From positions 248,001 through 312,000 of the forward strand of contig JAKLGK010000004.1 of NCBI GenBank assembly GCA_022710725.1: a stretch of 64,000 nucleotides of DNA, in the 5' to 3' direction. Source of the DNA: Verrucomicrobiota bacterium (GTDB lineage Bacteria > Verrucomicrobiota > Kiritimatiellia > CAIQIC01 > JAGNIJ01). The position numbers were made by a program, and so were the translations under genes. Under the pieces are notes generated by a model. The model had not been told where the DNA came from, made no database searches, and worked only from the letters and a program-made list of their open reading frames with translations. Shown one piece after another: positions 43,555 to 54,600 of this stretch. Within the stretch, counting starts at the first letter, position 1. Each line of letters begins with the position of its first letter.

Positions 43555-45132
43555 TCAGAACTCGATGTGGAAGGAACTGAAGGCTTCGATGCTTTCGGCG
43601 ATGGAGCGCACCACTTCGCCGGGCACGGCACAGTTGACCTTCAGGATCGCGATGGATTTGTCCTGCTTCGTGTCGTGCGGGTTGCGCACGTCGTCGATGT
43701 TGATGCCGGCCTGCGCCAGGGCCGCCCCGATCCGGCCGAGGATGCCCGGGCGATCCTTGTAGATAAAGAACAGGCAGTGCCCCCGGGGCTCGAAGTAGAG
43801 CTTGTGGAAGTCGTTGATGCGCGAAATCATCAGCAGGCCTTCCGTCACCGTGCCCCGTATGCTGGTGTAGCGCAGGGCGTCCGCCTCCACCCCGCCCATG
43901 AGATCCACCGTGATGGAATTGCCGTAGCCCTTGTTCTCGTCGGTCTGCCGGTCGCGGTAGTCCACGCCGGAATCCTTGAGGTACTGCCGGGCCGCCTTGG
44001 CGTCGGACGAGCGATCGAACTCGTCGCTCAACGCCGCCGTGATCGGCACGAGCAGCCACTTGGCGAAGGGCTTGAGCTGCCCGTAGAAACTGGTTTCCAC
44101 CTGCTTGAGCTTGGCCTCGCGGCCGACCACCAGCCGGCCGAGCTTCGCCAGGGTGAAGGCGAGGTCGCCGTAGGCCCGGTCCAGGCCCTCCGGGATGTCG
44201 CGGTTGACGACGTAGCTGGTGATCCCCTTCTCGTCGAACTCGATCAGTTCCTCCGCGGCCTGCCGGGCGGCGTTGCGGTTGGCCTCGACGGTGCTGGCGC
44301 CGAGGTGCGGCGCCATGATGTCCGCGATGTCCGCGACGCTCTTCGGGCCGGGCTCGTCCTTGGGATAGACGTCGTTGAGGAAGCGCAGGCCCTTCTCGGC
44401 CTTCGCCTGGCGCAGGTCGTTCTCGTTGATCACGCCGGCGCGCGCGCAGTTGATGAGCGTGGCCCCCTTCTTCATCTTCCCGAGCAGGGCCGCGTTGACG
44501 AGGCCCTTGGTCTCGCTGTTCTCGGGGATGTGCAGCGTGACGTAATCGCTCCGCTCGAACAGGGCCGGGAGGTCCACCAGTTCCACGCCGATCTGGCGCG
44601 CCCGCTCCTCGGAGACGACGGGGTCGAAGCCGAGCAGCTTGACCTCGAAGCCCGATAGCCGCCGGGCCAGCAGCCGGCCGATGGCGCCCAGGCCGACGAT
44701 GCCGACCGTCTTGCCGGTCAGCTCGCGGCCCATGAACTTCGTCTTCTCCCACTCCCCGGCGCGGCAGGAGGCGTCGGCGGCGACCAGGTGCCGGGCGTCC
44801 GCGAGGATCAGCGCGATGACCTCCTCGGCGACGGCGTTGGAGTTGGCCCCGGGCGTGGTCATGACGTCCACCCCGCGCTTGCGGGCGTGCCTGGTGTCGA
44901 TCGTGTTGTAGCCCGACCCGGCGCGGACGACGGCCTTGAGCGAAGGCAGGGCGTCCAGGATCTCGGCCGTCACCTTCTCGCTGCGGACGATCAGGGCGTG
45001 GGCGTCGGGATGCTGCGCCGCCAGCTTCAACAGGTCGGCCTTTTCCTCCTGGATGACGGCATAGTGGCCGTGGGCCTCCAGCCGTTCGCGCGCGACTCGG
45101 TCGAGCTTGGTCGGGATCAAGACTGTTTTCAT
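43555..45132 (-). CDS. serA: D-3-phosphoglycerate dehydrogenase
   Basis: A 525-residue enzyme for the first step of serine synthesis, oxidising 3-phosphoglycerate with NAD+. Substrate-binding and Rossmann domains are clear (VGIVGLGAIGRLLARRL, INCARAGVINENDL, APHLGASTVEAN). The GAGSGYNTID-type substrate loop reads RAGSGYNTID. After an intervening domain a C-terminal ACT domain (PGILGRIGAALAQAGINIDDV) suggests allosteric control by serine. It differs from typical SerA in that the catalytic histidine region reads FLNDVYPKDEPGP. AAGGA precedes the ATG; the promoter is 26 bases upstream. Confidence 0.93.
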   Translation of the reverse strand: MKTVLIPTKLDRVARERLEAHGHYAVIQEEKADLLKLAAQHPDAHALIVRSEKVTAEILDALPSLKAVVRAGSGYNTIDTRHARKRGVDVMTTPGANSNAVAEEVIALILADARHLVAADASCRAGEWEKTKFMGRELTGKTVGIVGLGAIGRLLARRLSGFEVKLLGFDPVVSEERARQIGVELVDLPALFERSDYVTLHIPENSETKGLVNAALLGKMKKGATLINCARAGVINENDLRQAKAEKGLRFLNDVYPKDEPGPKSVADIADIMAPHLGASTVEANRNAARQAAEELIEFDEKGITSYVVNRDIPEGLDRAYGDLAFTLAKLGRLVVGREAKLKQVETSFYGQLKPFAKWLLVPITAALSDEFDRSSDAKAARQYLKDSGVDYRDRQTDENKGYGNSITVDLMGGVEADALRYTSIRGTVTEGLLMISRINDFHKLYFEPRGHCLFFIYKDRPGILGRIGAALAQAGINIDDVRNPHDTKQDKSIAILKVNCAVPGEVVRSIAESIEAFSSFHIEF

Positions 45133-45164
45133 GCCGGATTCCTTCGTTAAGCGTTTCGCCGCGC

Positions 45165-45193
45165 AATCTAGTTGAGCCCGGCCGCCGGTTCAA
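45165..45193 (-). promoter_or_regulatory. serA promoter
   Basis: On the minus strand TTGAAC (45188-45193), 17 bases, TAGATT (45165-45170). Predicted start near 45158, leader 26 bases with AAGGA. Confidence 0.7.
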
Positions 45194-45222
45194 GCACAAG
45201 CCGTCGCGCGCTCTTTCCCGGC

Positions 45223-45251
45223 TTGACCTCCCCCCCCGCCGCTTCTAATGT
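45223..45251 (+). promoter_or_regulatory. Promoter of the BamD-like gene, predicted leaderless
   Basis: TTGACC, 17 bases, TAATGT. The standard start position is two bases before the ATG at 45260. An earlier in-frame ATG lies inside the -10 box and cannot be used on this transcript. Confidence 0.7.
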
Positions 45252-45259
45252 CGGGGCCC

Positions 45260-46252
45260 ATGCAATCTCGATTCCTCAAATGCGCGCGGCTCACGCTGGC
45301 CTGCGCGATTGCGGCCCTGGCGCTGGCGGCGAATGCCGAAAAGCCCTACCACGAGACCGTCGGGAAAAAGGGCTGGTGGTTCTTCGGGAAGACCGCCAAG
45401 CCGACCGCGGCCGAGCAGTGGGCCTACGCCGACGGACTCGAGCAGGCCGGCCGCGCCAGCAAGGCGGCCAAGCAGTACTACCGGCTCGTGGTCCGCTGGC
45501 CGCAGGCGCCGGAGGCCGGGCCGGCGCAGCTCCGCTATGCCCGCTGGATGGACGGACGCGGCAAGCTGCTGCACGCCTTCGACGAGTACCAGCGGCTGTT
45601 CGACCGCTTCAACGGCCAGTTCCCCTTCGACGAGGTGCTCGACCGCCAGTTCGAGATCGCCGAGAAGCTGATGACCACGAAGAAGGGCCGCCTCCTGTTC
45701 TTCCCCGGGTTCGCGGCGCCGGAGCGGGCCATCCCCCTCTTCGAAAAAATCATCGCCAACGCGCCGGGCTCCGAGAAGGCCGCGCGCGCGCAGCTGCTGA
45801 TCGGCCGCGCCCACGAGCTGGGCAGGATCTACGAGGAAGCCATCGCCTCCTACCTGACCACGCTCAACCGCTACCCCGGCACGGCCATGGCCGAGGAGGC
45901 CGGCTTCCACGCGGCGAAATGTTACTACCGGCTGGCGCTGGAGAACGCGAACGACGAGCAGCTCATGGAGAACGCCTGGGCGGCCGCCTCCGTGTTCGTC
46001 ACCCGCTACCCGAAGAGCGAGTACGCGCTGGAGGCCGAGGTCTACCGGGCCGAGCTCTACGACCGCCGCGCGATGCTGGCGTTCCGCCGCGCCGACTTCT
46101 ACGACCGCATCGCCAAGCGCCCCGAGGCCGCCCTGCTGGCCTACCGCGCCTTCCTGAAGCAGTTCCCGTCCTCGGACCAGGTCGAAACGGCCCGGACGCG
46201 CGTCGAGGCGCTGGAAAAGAAGGTGGAGGCCTCCCATGACAAGAACAGCTGA
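45260..46252 (+). CDS. TPR outer membrane assembly protein, BamD-like
   Basis: A 330-residue exported protein with tetratricopeptide repeats. Signal peptide about 1-24 (LTLACAIAALALAANA); the cysteine is not in a good lipobox. Repeats of the BamD/YbgF type follow (YYRLVVRWPQAPEAGPAQLRYA; ERAIPLFEKIIANAPGSEKAARA; EEAIASYLTTLNRYPGTAMAEEA; ALLAYRAFLKQFPSSDQVETA). BamD helps insert beta-barrel proteins in the outer membrane. The next gene is LptE-like and overlaps it by 17 bases, which supports an envelope-assembly role. The start was chosen from the promoter position. Confidence 0.78.
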   Translation: MQSRFLKCARLTLACAIAALALAANAEKPYHETVGKKGWWFFGKTAKPTAAEQWAYADGLEQAGRASKAAKQYYRLVVRWPQAPEAGPAQLRYARWMDGRGKLLHAFDEYQRLFDRFNGQFPFDEVLDRQFEIAEKLMTTKKGRLLFFPGFAAPERAIPLFEKIIANAPGSEKAARAQLLIGRAHELGRIYEEAIASYLTTLNRYPGTAMAEEAGFHAAKCYYRLALENANDEQLMENAWAAASVFVTRYPKSEYALEAEVYRAELYDRRAMLAFRRADFYDRIAKRPEAALLAYRAFLKQFPSSDQVETARTRVEALEKKVEASHDKNS

Positions 46253-46766
46253 ACGGCGGAACGTCGCGGCGCTCGGGCTGGCGGCGCTGGCCCTCGTCCT
46301 TCCCGGTTGCGTGGGCTACAAGCTCGGCTCCATGCTCCCGGCGGACATCAAGACCGTGTACGTGGAGCCCTTCATCAACCAGACCGACGAGCCGCTGATC
46401 GAGGTCGAGGTCACGCGCGCCGCCGTCGGCGAGATCCAGCGGGACGGCTCGCTGCGGATCGTGCGCGATCCCGCGGCGGCGGACGCCGTGCTGAAGGTGG
46501 CGCTGACCAGCTACACGCTCTCCCCGATCGCCTACCAGGCGGACCGCGCCACGGCCACGGAGGAATACAAGCTGGAACTGGCGGCGTCGGCCCGCCTGAC
46601 CCGGCGGGCGTCCGGGGCGGTGGTCGTGGATACCCCGCGGATCACCGGCGAGACGACCTTCATCCTGGCCGGGGACTTGACGACTTCCAAGGAGGCCGGC
46701 TTGCCCGCGGCCGCGCAGGACCTGGGGCGCCGGATCGTGGCCAGCCTGGTCGAGGCCTGGCCTTGA
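46236..46766 (+). CDS. LptE-like lipoprotein
   Basis: A 176-residue lipoprotein with a signal and lipobox (LVLPGC at about 21-25), then a beta/alpha fold with the family pattern (KTVYVEPFINQTDEPLIEVEVT, DAVLKVALTSYTLSPIAY). LptE plugs and assembles LptD, the channel that places lipopolysaccharide on the outer face. GGAGG precedes the ATG. It overlaps the BamD-like gene and is convergent with rpsT, with seven bases between the stops. Confidence 0.8.
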   Translation: MTRTAERRNVAALGLAALALVLPGCVGYKLGSMLPADIKTVYVEPFINQTDEPLIEVEVTRAAVGEIQRDGSLRIVRDPAAADAVLKVALTSYTLSPIAYQADRATATEEYKLELAASARLTRRASGAVVVDTPRITGETTFILAGDLTTSKEAGLPAAAQDLGRRIVASLVEAWP

Positions 46767-46773
46767 TGGGAAA

Positions 46774-47043
46774 TCAACCGGCCTTCAGCGCGCGCAGTTT
46801 CTCGGAAGCGCGGGCCTTGCGCCGGATCGCGGTGTTCTTCTTGATCACGCCCTTCTTCGCGGACTTATCCAGCAGGGCGCAATACTCGCGGAACAGCTTG
46901 GCGCTTTCGTCCGCCTTGCGGGCGTCGAGGGCTTCGAGCAGGGCGCGCCGCATGTTCCGGATCTGGGTCGAGACCAGCAGGTTGCTCACGCGCGTCCTGG
47001 CGGACTGGCGCATTCTCTTGGCAGCACTTTTCAGCGTCGGCAT
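46774..47043 (-). CDS. rpsT: 30S ribosomal protein S20
   Basis: An 89-residue basic protein that binds 16S rRNA. It matches the family from PTLKSAAKRMRQSARTRVSN through KKGVIKKNTAIRRKAR. GGAGAAGAG precedes the ATG. The promoter is far upstream, giving a leader of about 95 bases, long for this window; autogenous control of S20 translation is known in other bacteria, so the leader may be regulatory. Confidence 0.95.
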   Translation of the reverse strand: MPTLKSAAKRMRQSARTRVSNLLVSTQIRNMRRALLEALDARKADESAKLFREYCALLDKSAKKGVIKKNTAIRRKARASEKLRALKAG

Positions 47044-47144
47044 TGAATCTCTTCTCCACGTTGACCGGTCGAACGCCCGGGGACCGGAATACGACGAACC
47101 CGCCCCGGCGATTCCGGCGTCGTTCTGGCCGGAAAAGTGGGGGC

Positions 47145-47172
47145 ATCATAATCGCCGCCCCGGCGAAGTCAA
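47145..47172 (-). promoter_or_regulatory. rpsT promoter
   Basis: On the minus strand TTGACT (47167-47172), 16 bases, TATGAT (47145-47150). Predicted start near 47138. Confidence 0.7.
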
Positions 47173-47211
47173 CCTGCAATTCCGGGGCTTTTCCCGCGCG
47201 GGGAACCTCGC

Positions 47212-47907
47212 ATGAGGACGCTCCTCGGCCTCCTGCTCCTGCCCTTCTGCGCGGCCGTCACGTGCACGGTCTGGAACCTCGTCCCGGCCGCCGTCGCCGC
47301 GGGACAGGCGTCCCCCGTCCTGGCGTGGGGACTGGCCGGGGGCTTCTTCCTGTGGCTCGTTCTGTTCCTCTGCCTGCCCCGGCCGGTCACGGCCTACGTC
47401 TTCGCGCACGAGCTGACCCACGCGCTGTGGGGCTGGGTCATGGGCGCGCGTGTGTCGCGCTTCCGCGTCGGCGCGCGGGGCGGCAGCGTCACCCTTTCCA
47501 AGTCCAACTTCCTGATCACCCTCGCGCCCTACTTCTTCCCGCTCTACACCATCCTGGTGATCGCCCTGCACGGCCTGCTGGCCCTGTTCTACGACCTGCG
47601 GGCCTACGAACCGCTCTGGCTGGGATTCGTCGGGCTGACGTGGAGCTTCCACCTGACCTTCACGGTCACGACGCTCCGGCAGCGCCAGCCGGACATCCGC
47701 ATTCACGGCCGGCTCTTCTCCTACGCGCTGATCTACCTGCTCAACCTCCTCGGCGTCGGGCTCGGCATCGTCGCCGTCGCCGCCCCCACCCTCGCGGAAT
47801 TCGGGGCGCAGCTGGGCGCGGATATGCTGAACCTCTGGGAACTGGGCGTCCGCCTCTCGCGCGGCGCGCAGGCCTGGCTGCAGGCGCACGGGCCGGCCCG
47901 GCCCTGA
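47212..47907 (+). CDS. HELTH-motif membrane protein (M50-like)
   Basis: A 231-residue protein with about five membrane helices. A metal-binding HELTH motif (66-70) sits in a helix after a LPRPVTAYVF segment, as in M50-family intramembrane proteases, but the second motif (NPDG or similar) is not obvious. It could be a small site-2-type protease or an inactive relative. It is divergent from rpsT and convergent with the adaptor-like lipoprotein, with 11 bases between the stops. No strong SD is seen. Confidence 0.65.
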   Translation: MRTLLGLLLLPFCAAVTCTVWNLVPAAVAAGQASPVLAWGLAGGFFLWLVLFLCLPRPVTAYVFAHELTHALWGWVMGARVSRFRVGARGGSVTLSKSNFLITLAPYFFPLYTILVIALHGLLALFYDLRAYEPLWLGFVGLTWSFHLTFTVTTLRQRQPDIRIHGRLFSYALIYLLNLLGVGLGIVAVAAPTLAEFGAQLGADMLNLWELGVRLSRGAQAWLQAHGPARP

Positions 47908-47918
47908 ACGCGGGGCGG

Positions 47919-48539
47919 CTATGGCGGCGGCCCGCCGGGTTCCATCATCATTACAACTTGCCCGGCGGATACCGCCTGGTTGGATTGCACGAGGATGGCT
48001 GTCACCCGGCCGCCGGCCGGGCTCCGGATCCAGCGCCGGTTGTCCTCGCGCTGAACCTGCTGAATGCGGCGCAAGGCTTCGTTCCGGTCTTCCGAGGCTT
48101 CTTCCATCGCGACCCGCGCGGCCTCTTCGTCGCCGGGCGATGCGGGACGGCCGGTCTCCCGGAGCTGCACTTGCTTGAGGTACTCGGTCCGCGCGGCGGC
48201 AAGGGTTGTTTCAGCCGACGCCAGGGCCTGCCGCGATTCTTCAACTTCATCCCTGGCCGGCGCCAGCACGGCCACGATGTCGCCACGCCGCACGGGATCA
48301 TTCGGCCCGACGCGCAGTTCGCTGACCTGCCCGGCCATCTCGGACACCGCGGGCACAGACGGAATCGATGAACCTGCGGCGGCATGCCCGGGTTCGACAG
48401 GACTCGCTTCCCCCGCCGGGACCGGTTTCGAAGATGGAGCGATCGATTCGGGGATGACGGCCTCTTTCCGGCCGCACGCGGACAAGAGCAGTCCAACCGC
48501 CATCGCGACCCCGTTCTTTGTGCTAGGCCATCCCTTCAT
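47919..48539 (-). CDS. Lipoprotein with biotinyl-lipoyl/HlyD-like domain
   Basis: A 206-residue lipoprotein (signal and lipobox LLLSAC at about 18-22). The two halves of a barrel-sandwich hybrid domain (EMAGQVSELRVGPNDPVRRGDIVAVL and WIRSPAGGRVTAILVQSNQAVSAGQVVMMM) flank a coiled-coil hairpin, as in membrane-fusion adaptor proteins of efflux systems. It is shorter than typical adaptors and has no pump or channel gene beside it. The start follows a -10 box with only two leader bases and no SD. Confidence 0.75.
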   Translation of the reverse strand: MKGWPSTKNGVAMAVGLLLSACGRKEAVIPESIAPSSKPVPAGEASPVEPGHAAAGSSIPSVPAVSEMAGQVSELRVGPNDPVRRGDIVAVLAPARDEVEESRQALASAETTLAAARTEYLKQVQLRETGRPASPGDEEAARVAMEEASEDRNEALRRIQQVQREDNRRWIRSPAGGRVTAILVQSNQAVSAGQVVMMMEPGGPPP

Positions 48540-48547
48540 GCCGACTC

Positions 48548-48576
48548 ATACTACCCTTCTCCATCCGGGCTGGACA
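48548..48576 (-). promoter_or_regulatory. Promoter of the adaptor-like lipoprotein, predicted leaderless
   Basis: A -10 box TAGTAT (48548-48553 on the minus strand) ends eight bases before the ATG. The -35 is weak (CTGTCC at 18 bases). Predicted leader is two bases. Confidence 0.45.
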
Positions 48577-48606
48577 GAGGCCCGGGGAGCTTAAAACGAT
48601 AAAGCG

Positions 48607-48636
48607 TTTAACTAAGCGGGAATGCAGGGTTATGGT
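48607..48636 (+). promoter_or_regulatory. Promoter of the GH31 gene, predicted near-leaderless
   Basis: TTTAAC, 18 bases, TATGGT; an overlapping TAGTGT five bases later is an alternative. Predicted leader 0-3 bases before the ATG at 48646. Confidence 0.45.
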
Positions 48637-48645
48637 AGTGTCTAC

Positions 48646-51600
48646 ATGCCGCAGCGCAATGTAAGAGCGCTTCTTGCCGTCATGGCCTTTGGGGTGCTTG
48701 CCCTGCCGGCGCTCGCCTCCGTGGGCAACGTGACGGGGATCGCGCGCAACGGAGATACGTTGCTGATCTCAGCCGGCGTGGACACGGTCGTGGTCCAGGC
48801 CTGCCGCGCGAACCTCCTGCTCGTGGACTACCGCCCTTCCGGGAGAACCAGTGCGAACACCCTGATGATCGCCACGACCAACTGGCCCGCCGCCGGGGCC
48901 ACGATCAACACCAACGGCGACCCGATCCTGATCGACACGACGAACCTGCACGTCGAGATCGCGCGCGCGCCGCTCCGGATCGCCGTGTACGACGCCACCG
49001 GCACGAACCTGCTGATCCGGGAGCAGGCGGCGGAAGGATTGTTCGCCGACGGCGTGCGGTTTCACCACAGGCCCGGCTCCGATTTCTACGGCATCGGCGG
49101 GTACAACGCCTGGGACGACTCGAGCGCGGGCATGCTGCGCAACAGCGGCGGCTGGGTGGAGGCCGGTTACCAAGGCGACGCCGGCGCGCCGCTGGCCTGG
49201 ACCCGGCAGGGCTTCGGCGTGCTGGTGGATTCCGACGGCGGGCAGTTCACCATCGGCGGAACGAACACGGTCTTCGAGTACTGCTCCAAGACCAACATCC
49301 TCCTCTACATCGCCGTCGGGCCGCCGGCCGACATCCTCGCCGCCGCGGCCGAGGTCACGGGCAAGGCGCCGCTGTTCCCCAAGTACGCGATGGGGTTCGC
49401 GAACACGGAGTGGGACATCACGCAGGGCGAGCTGACGAACATCGTCAACGGCTACCGCTCGCGGGCCATCCCGATCGACCACTACATCGTGGACTTCGAC
49501 TGGAAGGCGTGGAGCGAGGACAACTACGGCGAGTGGCGCTGGAACACGACCAAGTTCCCCGGCGGCCCGTCCGGCGCCCTGCATTCGCAGATGCGGGCCG
49601 CGGGCATGCACCTCTCCGGCATCATGAAGCCGCGCATTTTCGTCGACACCGTCCAGGGCAACTACGCGACGGCGAACGGGTTCTGGTGGCCCGGCAGCAG
49701 CGAGTACCAGGACTACTTCACGGGCGGCTGGGTCAACGACCTGAATTTCGCGCTGTCCGCCTGCCGGGACTGGTACTGGGACCATATCACGAACGCGTTC
49801 AGCACCGGGATCACCGGCTGGTGGAACGACGAGGCGGACCAGAAGGGCGGCGGCGGGGGCTTCTTCGACAACTGGGAATTCATGAACATGCAGCGCTCGC
49901 TCTACGAAGGCCAACGCGGCTACTCGACCCAGCGGGTGTGGTCGATCAATCGCAACTTCTACCTCGGCGCCCAGCGGTACGCCTACGCCATGTGGTCGGG
50001 CGACATCGACACGGGCTTCTCCGCCATGGCCGCGCAGCGCGAGCGCATGCTCTCGGCGCTGAACCTCGGCCAGGCCTGGTGGGGCATGGACATCGGCGGG
50101 TTCAACGGCGGCGATCCCTCGTCCGAGAATTACGCGCGCTGGATCCAGTTCGGAGCGTTCGTCCCGGTCTTCCGCGTGCACGGCCAGCAGTACGCCCAGC
50201 GCCAGCCGTGGATCTACGGCTCGACGGCCGAGACGGCCGCCGTGAAGGCGATCCGCCTGCGCTACCAGCTGCTGCCCTACATCTACAGCTGCGCCGGGCG
50301 CGTGACGGAGACCGGCGCGGGGTTCGTCCGGCCGCTGTTCCACGATTTCCCGACCGACGCGAACGCCGCCAACTACAAGGACGCATGGATGTTCGGCGAC
50401 GCCCTGCTCGCGGCGCCCGTCGTCGCCGAGGGCCAGACGGCGAAGAGCATCTACCTGCCCGCCGGGACATGGTTCGACTACTTCCGCGGCACGCGCTACG
50501 CGGGCGGGCAAACCCTCTCCTATTCGCTCAACTCGACGACGTGGACGGACATTCCCCTCTTCGTCCGCCAGGGCGCCATCCTGCCCTCGCAGCCGGCAAT
50601 GAACTACGCGGGGGAATTTCCCCTGACAAACGTGTCGGTGGACATCTTCCCCGATACGGCGACCAGCACTTTCGCTTATTACGACGACGACGGCACGAGC
50701 TACGCGTACGAGACCGGCCGCCTGTTCCGCCAGGAGTTCACCGTGCAGGACCGCGGCGAGAGCATGGCGGTGGACATCTCCGCGGCTTCGGGTTCCTACG
50801 TCCCGCCGCTCCAAACGTACTTCTGCCGGTTGTACTGCCCGACCGCGTCGGCGGTCACCATCAACGGCGCGGCGGCCACGCCCTACGCCAGCGTCGCGGC
50901 GCTCGAAGCGGCGGCCGGCGAGGGCTGGGCGCTCGGCACGAACCGGTTCGGACCGCTCGTCGCGGTCAAGGTCGCCGCCGGCGCCGCGAAGAGCATCGTG
51001 GCCTCCAACAACGCCGTGGCCACGCCGGCCTTCGCGCCGCCGGGCGGCACGTTCACGGGCGCGGTGCTGGTCGCGATCTCGTGCGCCACGGAAGGCGCCT
51101 CGGTCTACACCACGACCGACGGCAGCGAGCCCGACGAGACGGACGCGTTGTACGCCGAGCCACTCCTCCTCGCCGTCTCGACCACGGTCAAGGCTCGCGG
51201 CTTCAAGGCCGGACGGACGCCCAGCGTGGTCGCCGAGGCGTCGTTCGCGCGCGACGATAACCTGCTGCGCAATGGCGGGTTCGAGGCGCAGGGCTCATCG
51301 ACGAACAACGCGCTCTACTGGACCACCGGCGAGCCGGACGAGCACGGGGAAACGTGGGGCTCCGGCCTGCGCGTGAGCTGGCGCAGCCACTCGGATACGT
51401 GGCAGGGCGCCATCCGCGGCACGTGGGCCGGCGCGGGCAGCGAAGGCGGGTTCTGGCAGGAGGCCCCCGCCGTGCCGGGCCGCGCCTACCGGTTCTCCGC
51501 ATGGCTCTGGGCGGATTCCGACTGGGCCCCCTCGCTCCAGGCTTTGAAGATCGAGTTCTTCTCCGGGGCGACCATGGGCGAGACGATGCTCGTGGCCCAC

Positions 51601-54600
51601 ACGAACACGTTCACGGGCGTCGGGCCGACATGGACCAACCGCGCGGTGCAGGCCACGGCGCCCACCAACGCCGACTGGGTGCGCGTGGTCGTGGTCGCCT
51701 CCGGCGTCAGCGGAAGCGGCGCGCTGCAATTCGACGACCTGCGCCTCGACCCGACCAACGTGTGCACGCTGACGATCGAGTCGCCGCACGGCAGCCCTTC
51801 CCCCGCCATCGGCGCCCACCTGGTGGACCAGGGCCGCACGATCACCAACAGCGTCAACAGCCCCGTCACGAGCGGCGAGACCCAGTTCGTATGCGCCGGC
51901 TGGACCCTCGCCGAGCACGCCCCGACGTCCGGCGCGGGCGCGGTGATGACGATGACCGTGACCAACAACGCCGTCCTCACCTGGCGCTGGACCACCAACC
52001 TCCTGAATCCCAGCTACCTGTCCTTCTCGAGCCTGGCCTATACTTCCGCCGAGGCGGACGTGACCGCGCGCCTGGCGATCGTCCGGTCCGGCGGCAGCAA
52101 CGGCGAGGTAAGTGTGAGTTACCGGACGACCGGCGGATCGGCCTCCGCTGGCCTCGACTACGCGGCGGTCACGGGAACCGTCGTGCTGGCCGACGGCGTG
52201 GTCACCGGCTCGGCGGCCGTCGAGCTGTTCCACGATCTCCAGTTCGAATCCGGCGAGACCGTCGAGGTGTCGCTCTTCAACCCGTCGGGCGCGACGCTGG
52301 CGGCGCCGACCGGCGCGGTGCTGACGATCCTGGACGACGACGCCGACTTCGGCACGCGCACGCTTTCCGTGATCTCCACGCACGGTCAACCCGATCCGCC
52401 GGCCGGGCTCCAGTCTTTCGACTACGGCATCCGGCTGACCGCTTCCGTCACCGGCACGGCGGAACAGGCCACCACCCAGTACCTGTGCATCGGCTGGGCC
52501 GGCACGGAAAGCGTGCCCGCATCGGGAACCACCAACACAACCCCGTCGTTCCTGCTGACGAACGATTCCTCGATCGCCTGGCAATGGACCACAAACGTGT
52601 ACTTCTCGCCCGCCGCCGGCCCGAACGGCTCGGTCGGCGGGGATGCCTCCGGCTGGTATCCCCTTGGCGCGGGCGTCGTCGTGACCGCGACGCCGGTGAC
52701 GGCCTACTCCTTCGCCGGCTGGACCGGTGACGTGCCGGCAGGCCACGAGTTGGACAATCCCCTCGCCCTGACCCTCGGCCAGGCCCGCGCCGTTACGGCG
52801 ACCTTCTCGGCGGACGCGGGCGAAAACCTGCTCAACAATCCCGGCTTCGAGCAGGCCGGCACCTCCTCGGTCCGGGCGCTCTACTGGGACCAGGGCGATC
52901 CCGACACGCACGGCGAGATGTGGGGCACGGCCGCCCGGGTGGATTGGCGAAGCCACGGCGGCACATGGGAAGGCGCCATTCAAGGACAGTACTCCGGAGC
53001 CGGCACGGAAGGCGGGTTCTGGCAGGAGGTCGTCGCCAGCCCCGGGGAAGAATACCGGCTGTCCGGCTGGTTCTGGGCGGACGACGGCAACCCCTACGGT
53101 CCGTGGGGCGCGGGCGAGCAGGTGATCAAACTCGAATTTATCGAAAACGGGGTCCTGTTGTCCGCCGCGACCGGTACGCTGGCCGGAGTCGGGCAGGCCT
53201 GGGAAGAACGCTCCGTGAGCGCCCTCGCGCCGACCAACGCGGATTGGGTGCGCGCGGTGATCCTGGCCCGCGACATCAGCTACGACGGCTCGCTGCAACT
53301 GGACGACATGATGCTGGAAATGGTGCCGACGCTGGACTCGCCCGTGATTCAACACGTCGTCCCGGTGGACGGCACCTCCTGCGTGCTGGAATGGATCGGT
53401 GTCGCCGGGGCGGACGGCTACATCGTGGACGTGGCCACGAACGGGGCCTTCCAGCCGGAGAGCCGGGCCAGCGACCTGTTCATCTCCGAATACGGCGAGG
53501 GTACGGGCAGCGAGCGGTACATCGAGATCTGGAACGGCACCGGAGCTGAAGTGGACCTGACGGCGTACCGCCTTTGGGGCATCAGCGCGGGCGGCAGTTG
53601 GTTCGAGTCCTCCCTGGTCTTGAGCAACACGCTGGCCGAGGGAGCCGCCCACGTGGTGGTGAACGACAACTGCACGAGCGCCGTACTGCGGGCCGCCGCC
53701 GACCAGTTCGCGGCCAACGCGGCGCCCATGAACTTCTCGGGCGACGACGCGATCGGCCTGGCCAAGGTCATCGGCGTGGTGACCAGTCTCATCGACGCCG
53801 TCGGCACCACCGGCGGCGATCCCGGGACCGGTTGGGGCGTCGCGGGCGTGGCCGATGCCACGGCCAATCATGGGCTGATACGCCTCGCCTCGATCACCGC
53901 CGGCAACACGGACTGGAGCACCTGCACCAACGAATGGGCCGTGCTCCCGGTCAACTCCTGGACGAACATCGGCCAGCACAAAATGGATGTCACGCCCAGT
54001 GACTTCGTCCCCGGGTACGAGGAGCGGCCCACCCCCGGCGTCACGAGCCTGACCGTCACGGGGCTCGCCACGGGCGTGACGTACTACTTCCGCGTGCGGG
54101 CCACCAACGCGGAAAGCTTCAGCGTCTGGTCGGAGACGTTCGAGGCGGCGCTGGCCTCCGGTTACGGCATCCTGGCCACGGCCGGTGAACACGGGACCGT
54201 ATCGCCCTCGGGACTGGTCATGGTCGCGGCGGGCGCGGGCGCCAACTTCGTCGTGCAGGCGGGCCCTTACTACGTGATCGCCACCATCCTGACCAACGGC
54301 GCCGCCTTGACCCTGCCGCCCGGCCTGACCGTGTACACCGCCGAATGGAGCCAGGTCTTCGCCACGGGGACCTTCCACTCCACGTTCGCGGAGCGGCAGG
54401 CCGATGCGCACGCGACGCCTTGGTGGTGGCTGGCGACGCACGGTTTGACGAACGAGGAGACGAGTTTCAACGAGGCCGAGTTGGGCGACACGGACACCGA
54501 CGGCCACGCGGCCTGGTCGGAATTCGTGGCCGACACCGACCCCGGCGATTCCAATTCGGTGCTCATGGCGCATCCCGGCGGCGCCGCCCCCTCCGGCGCG

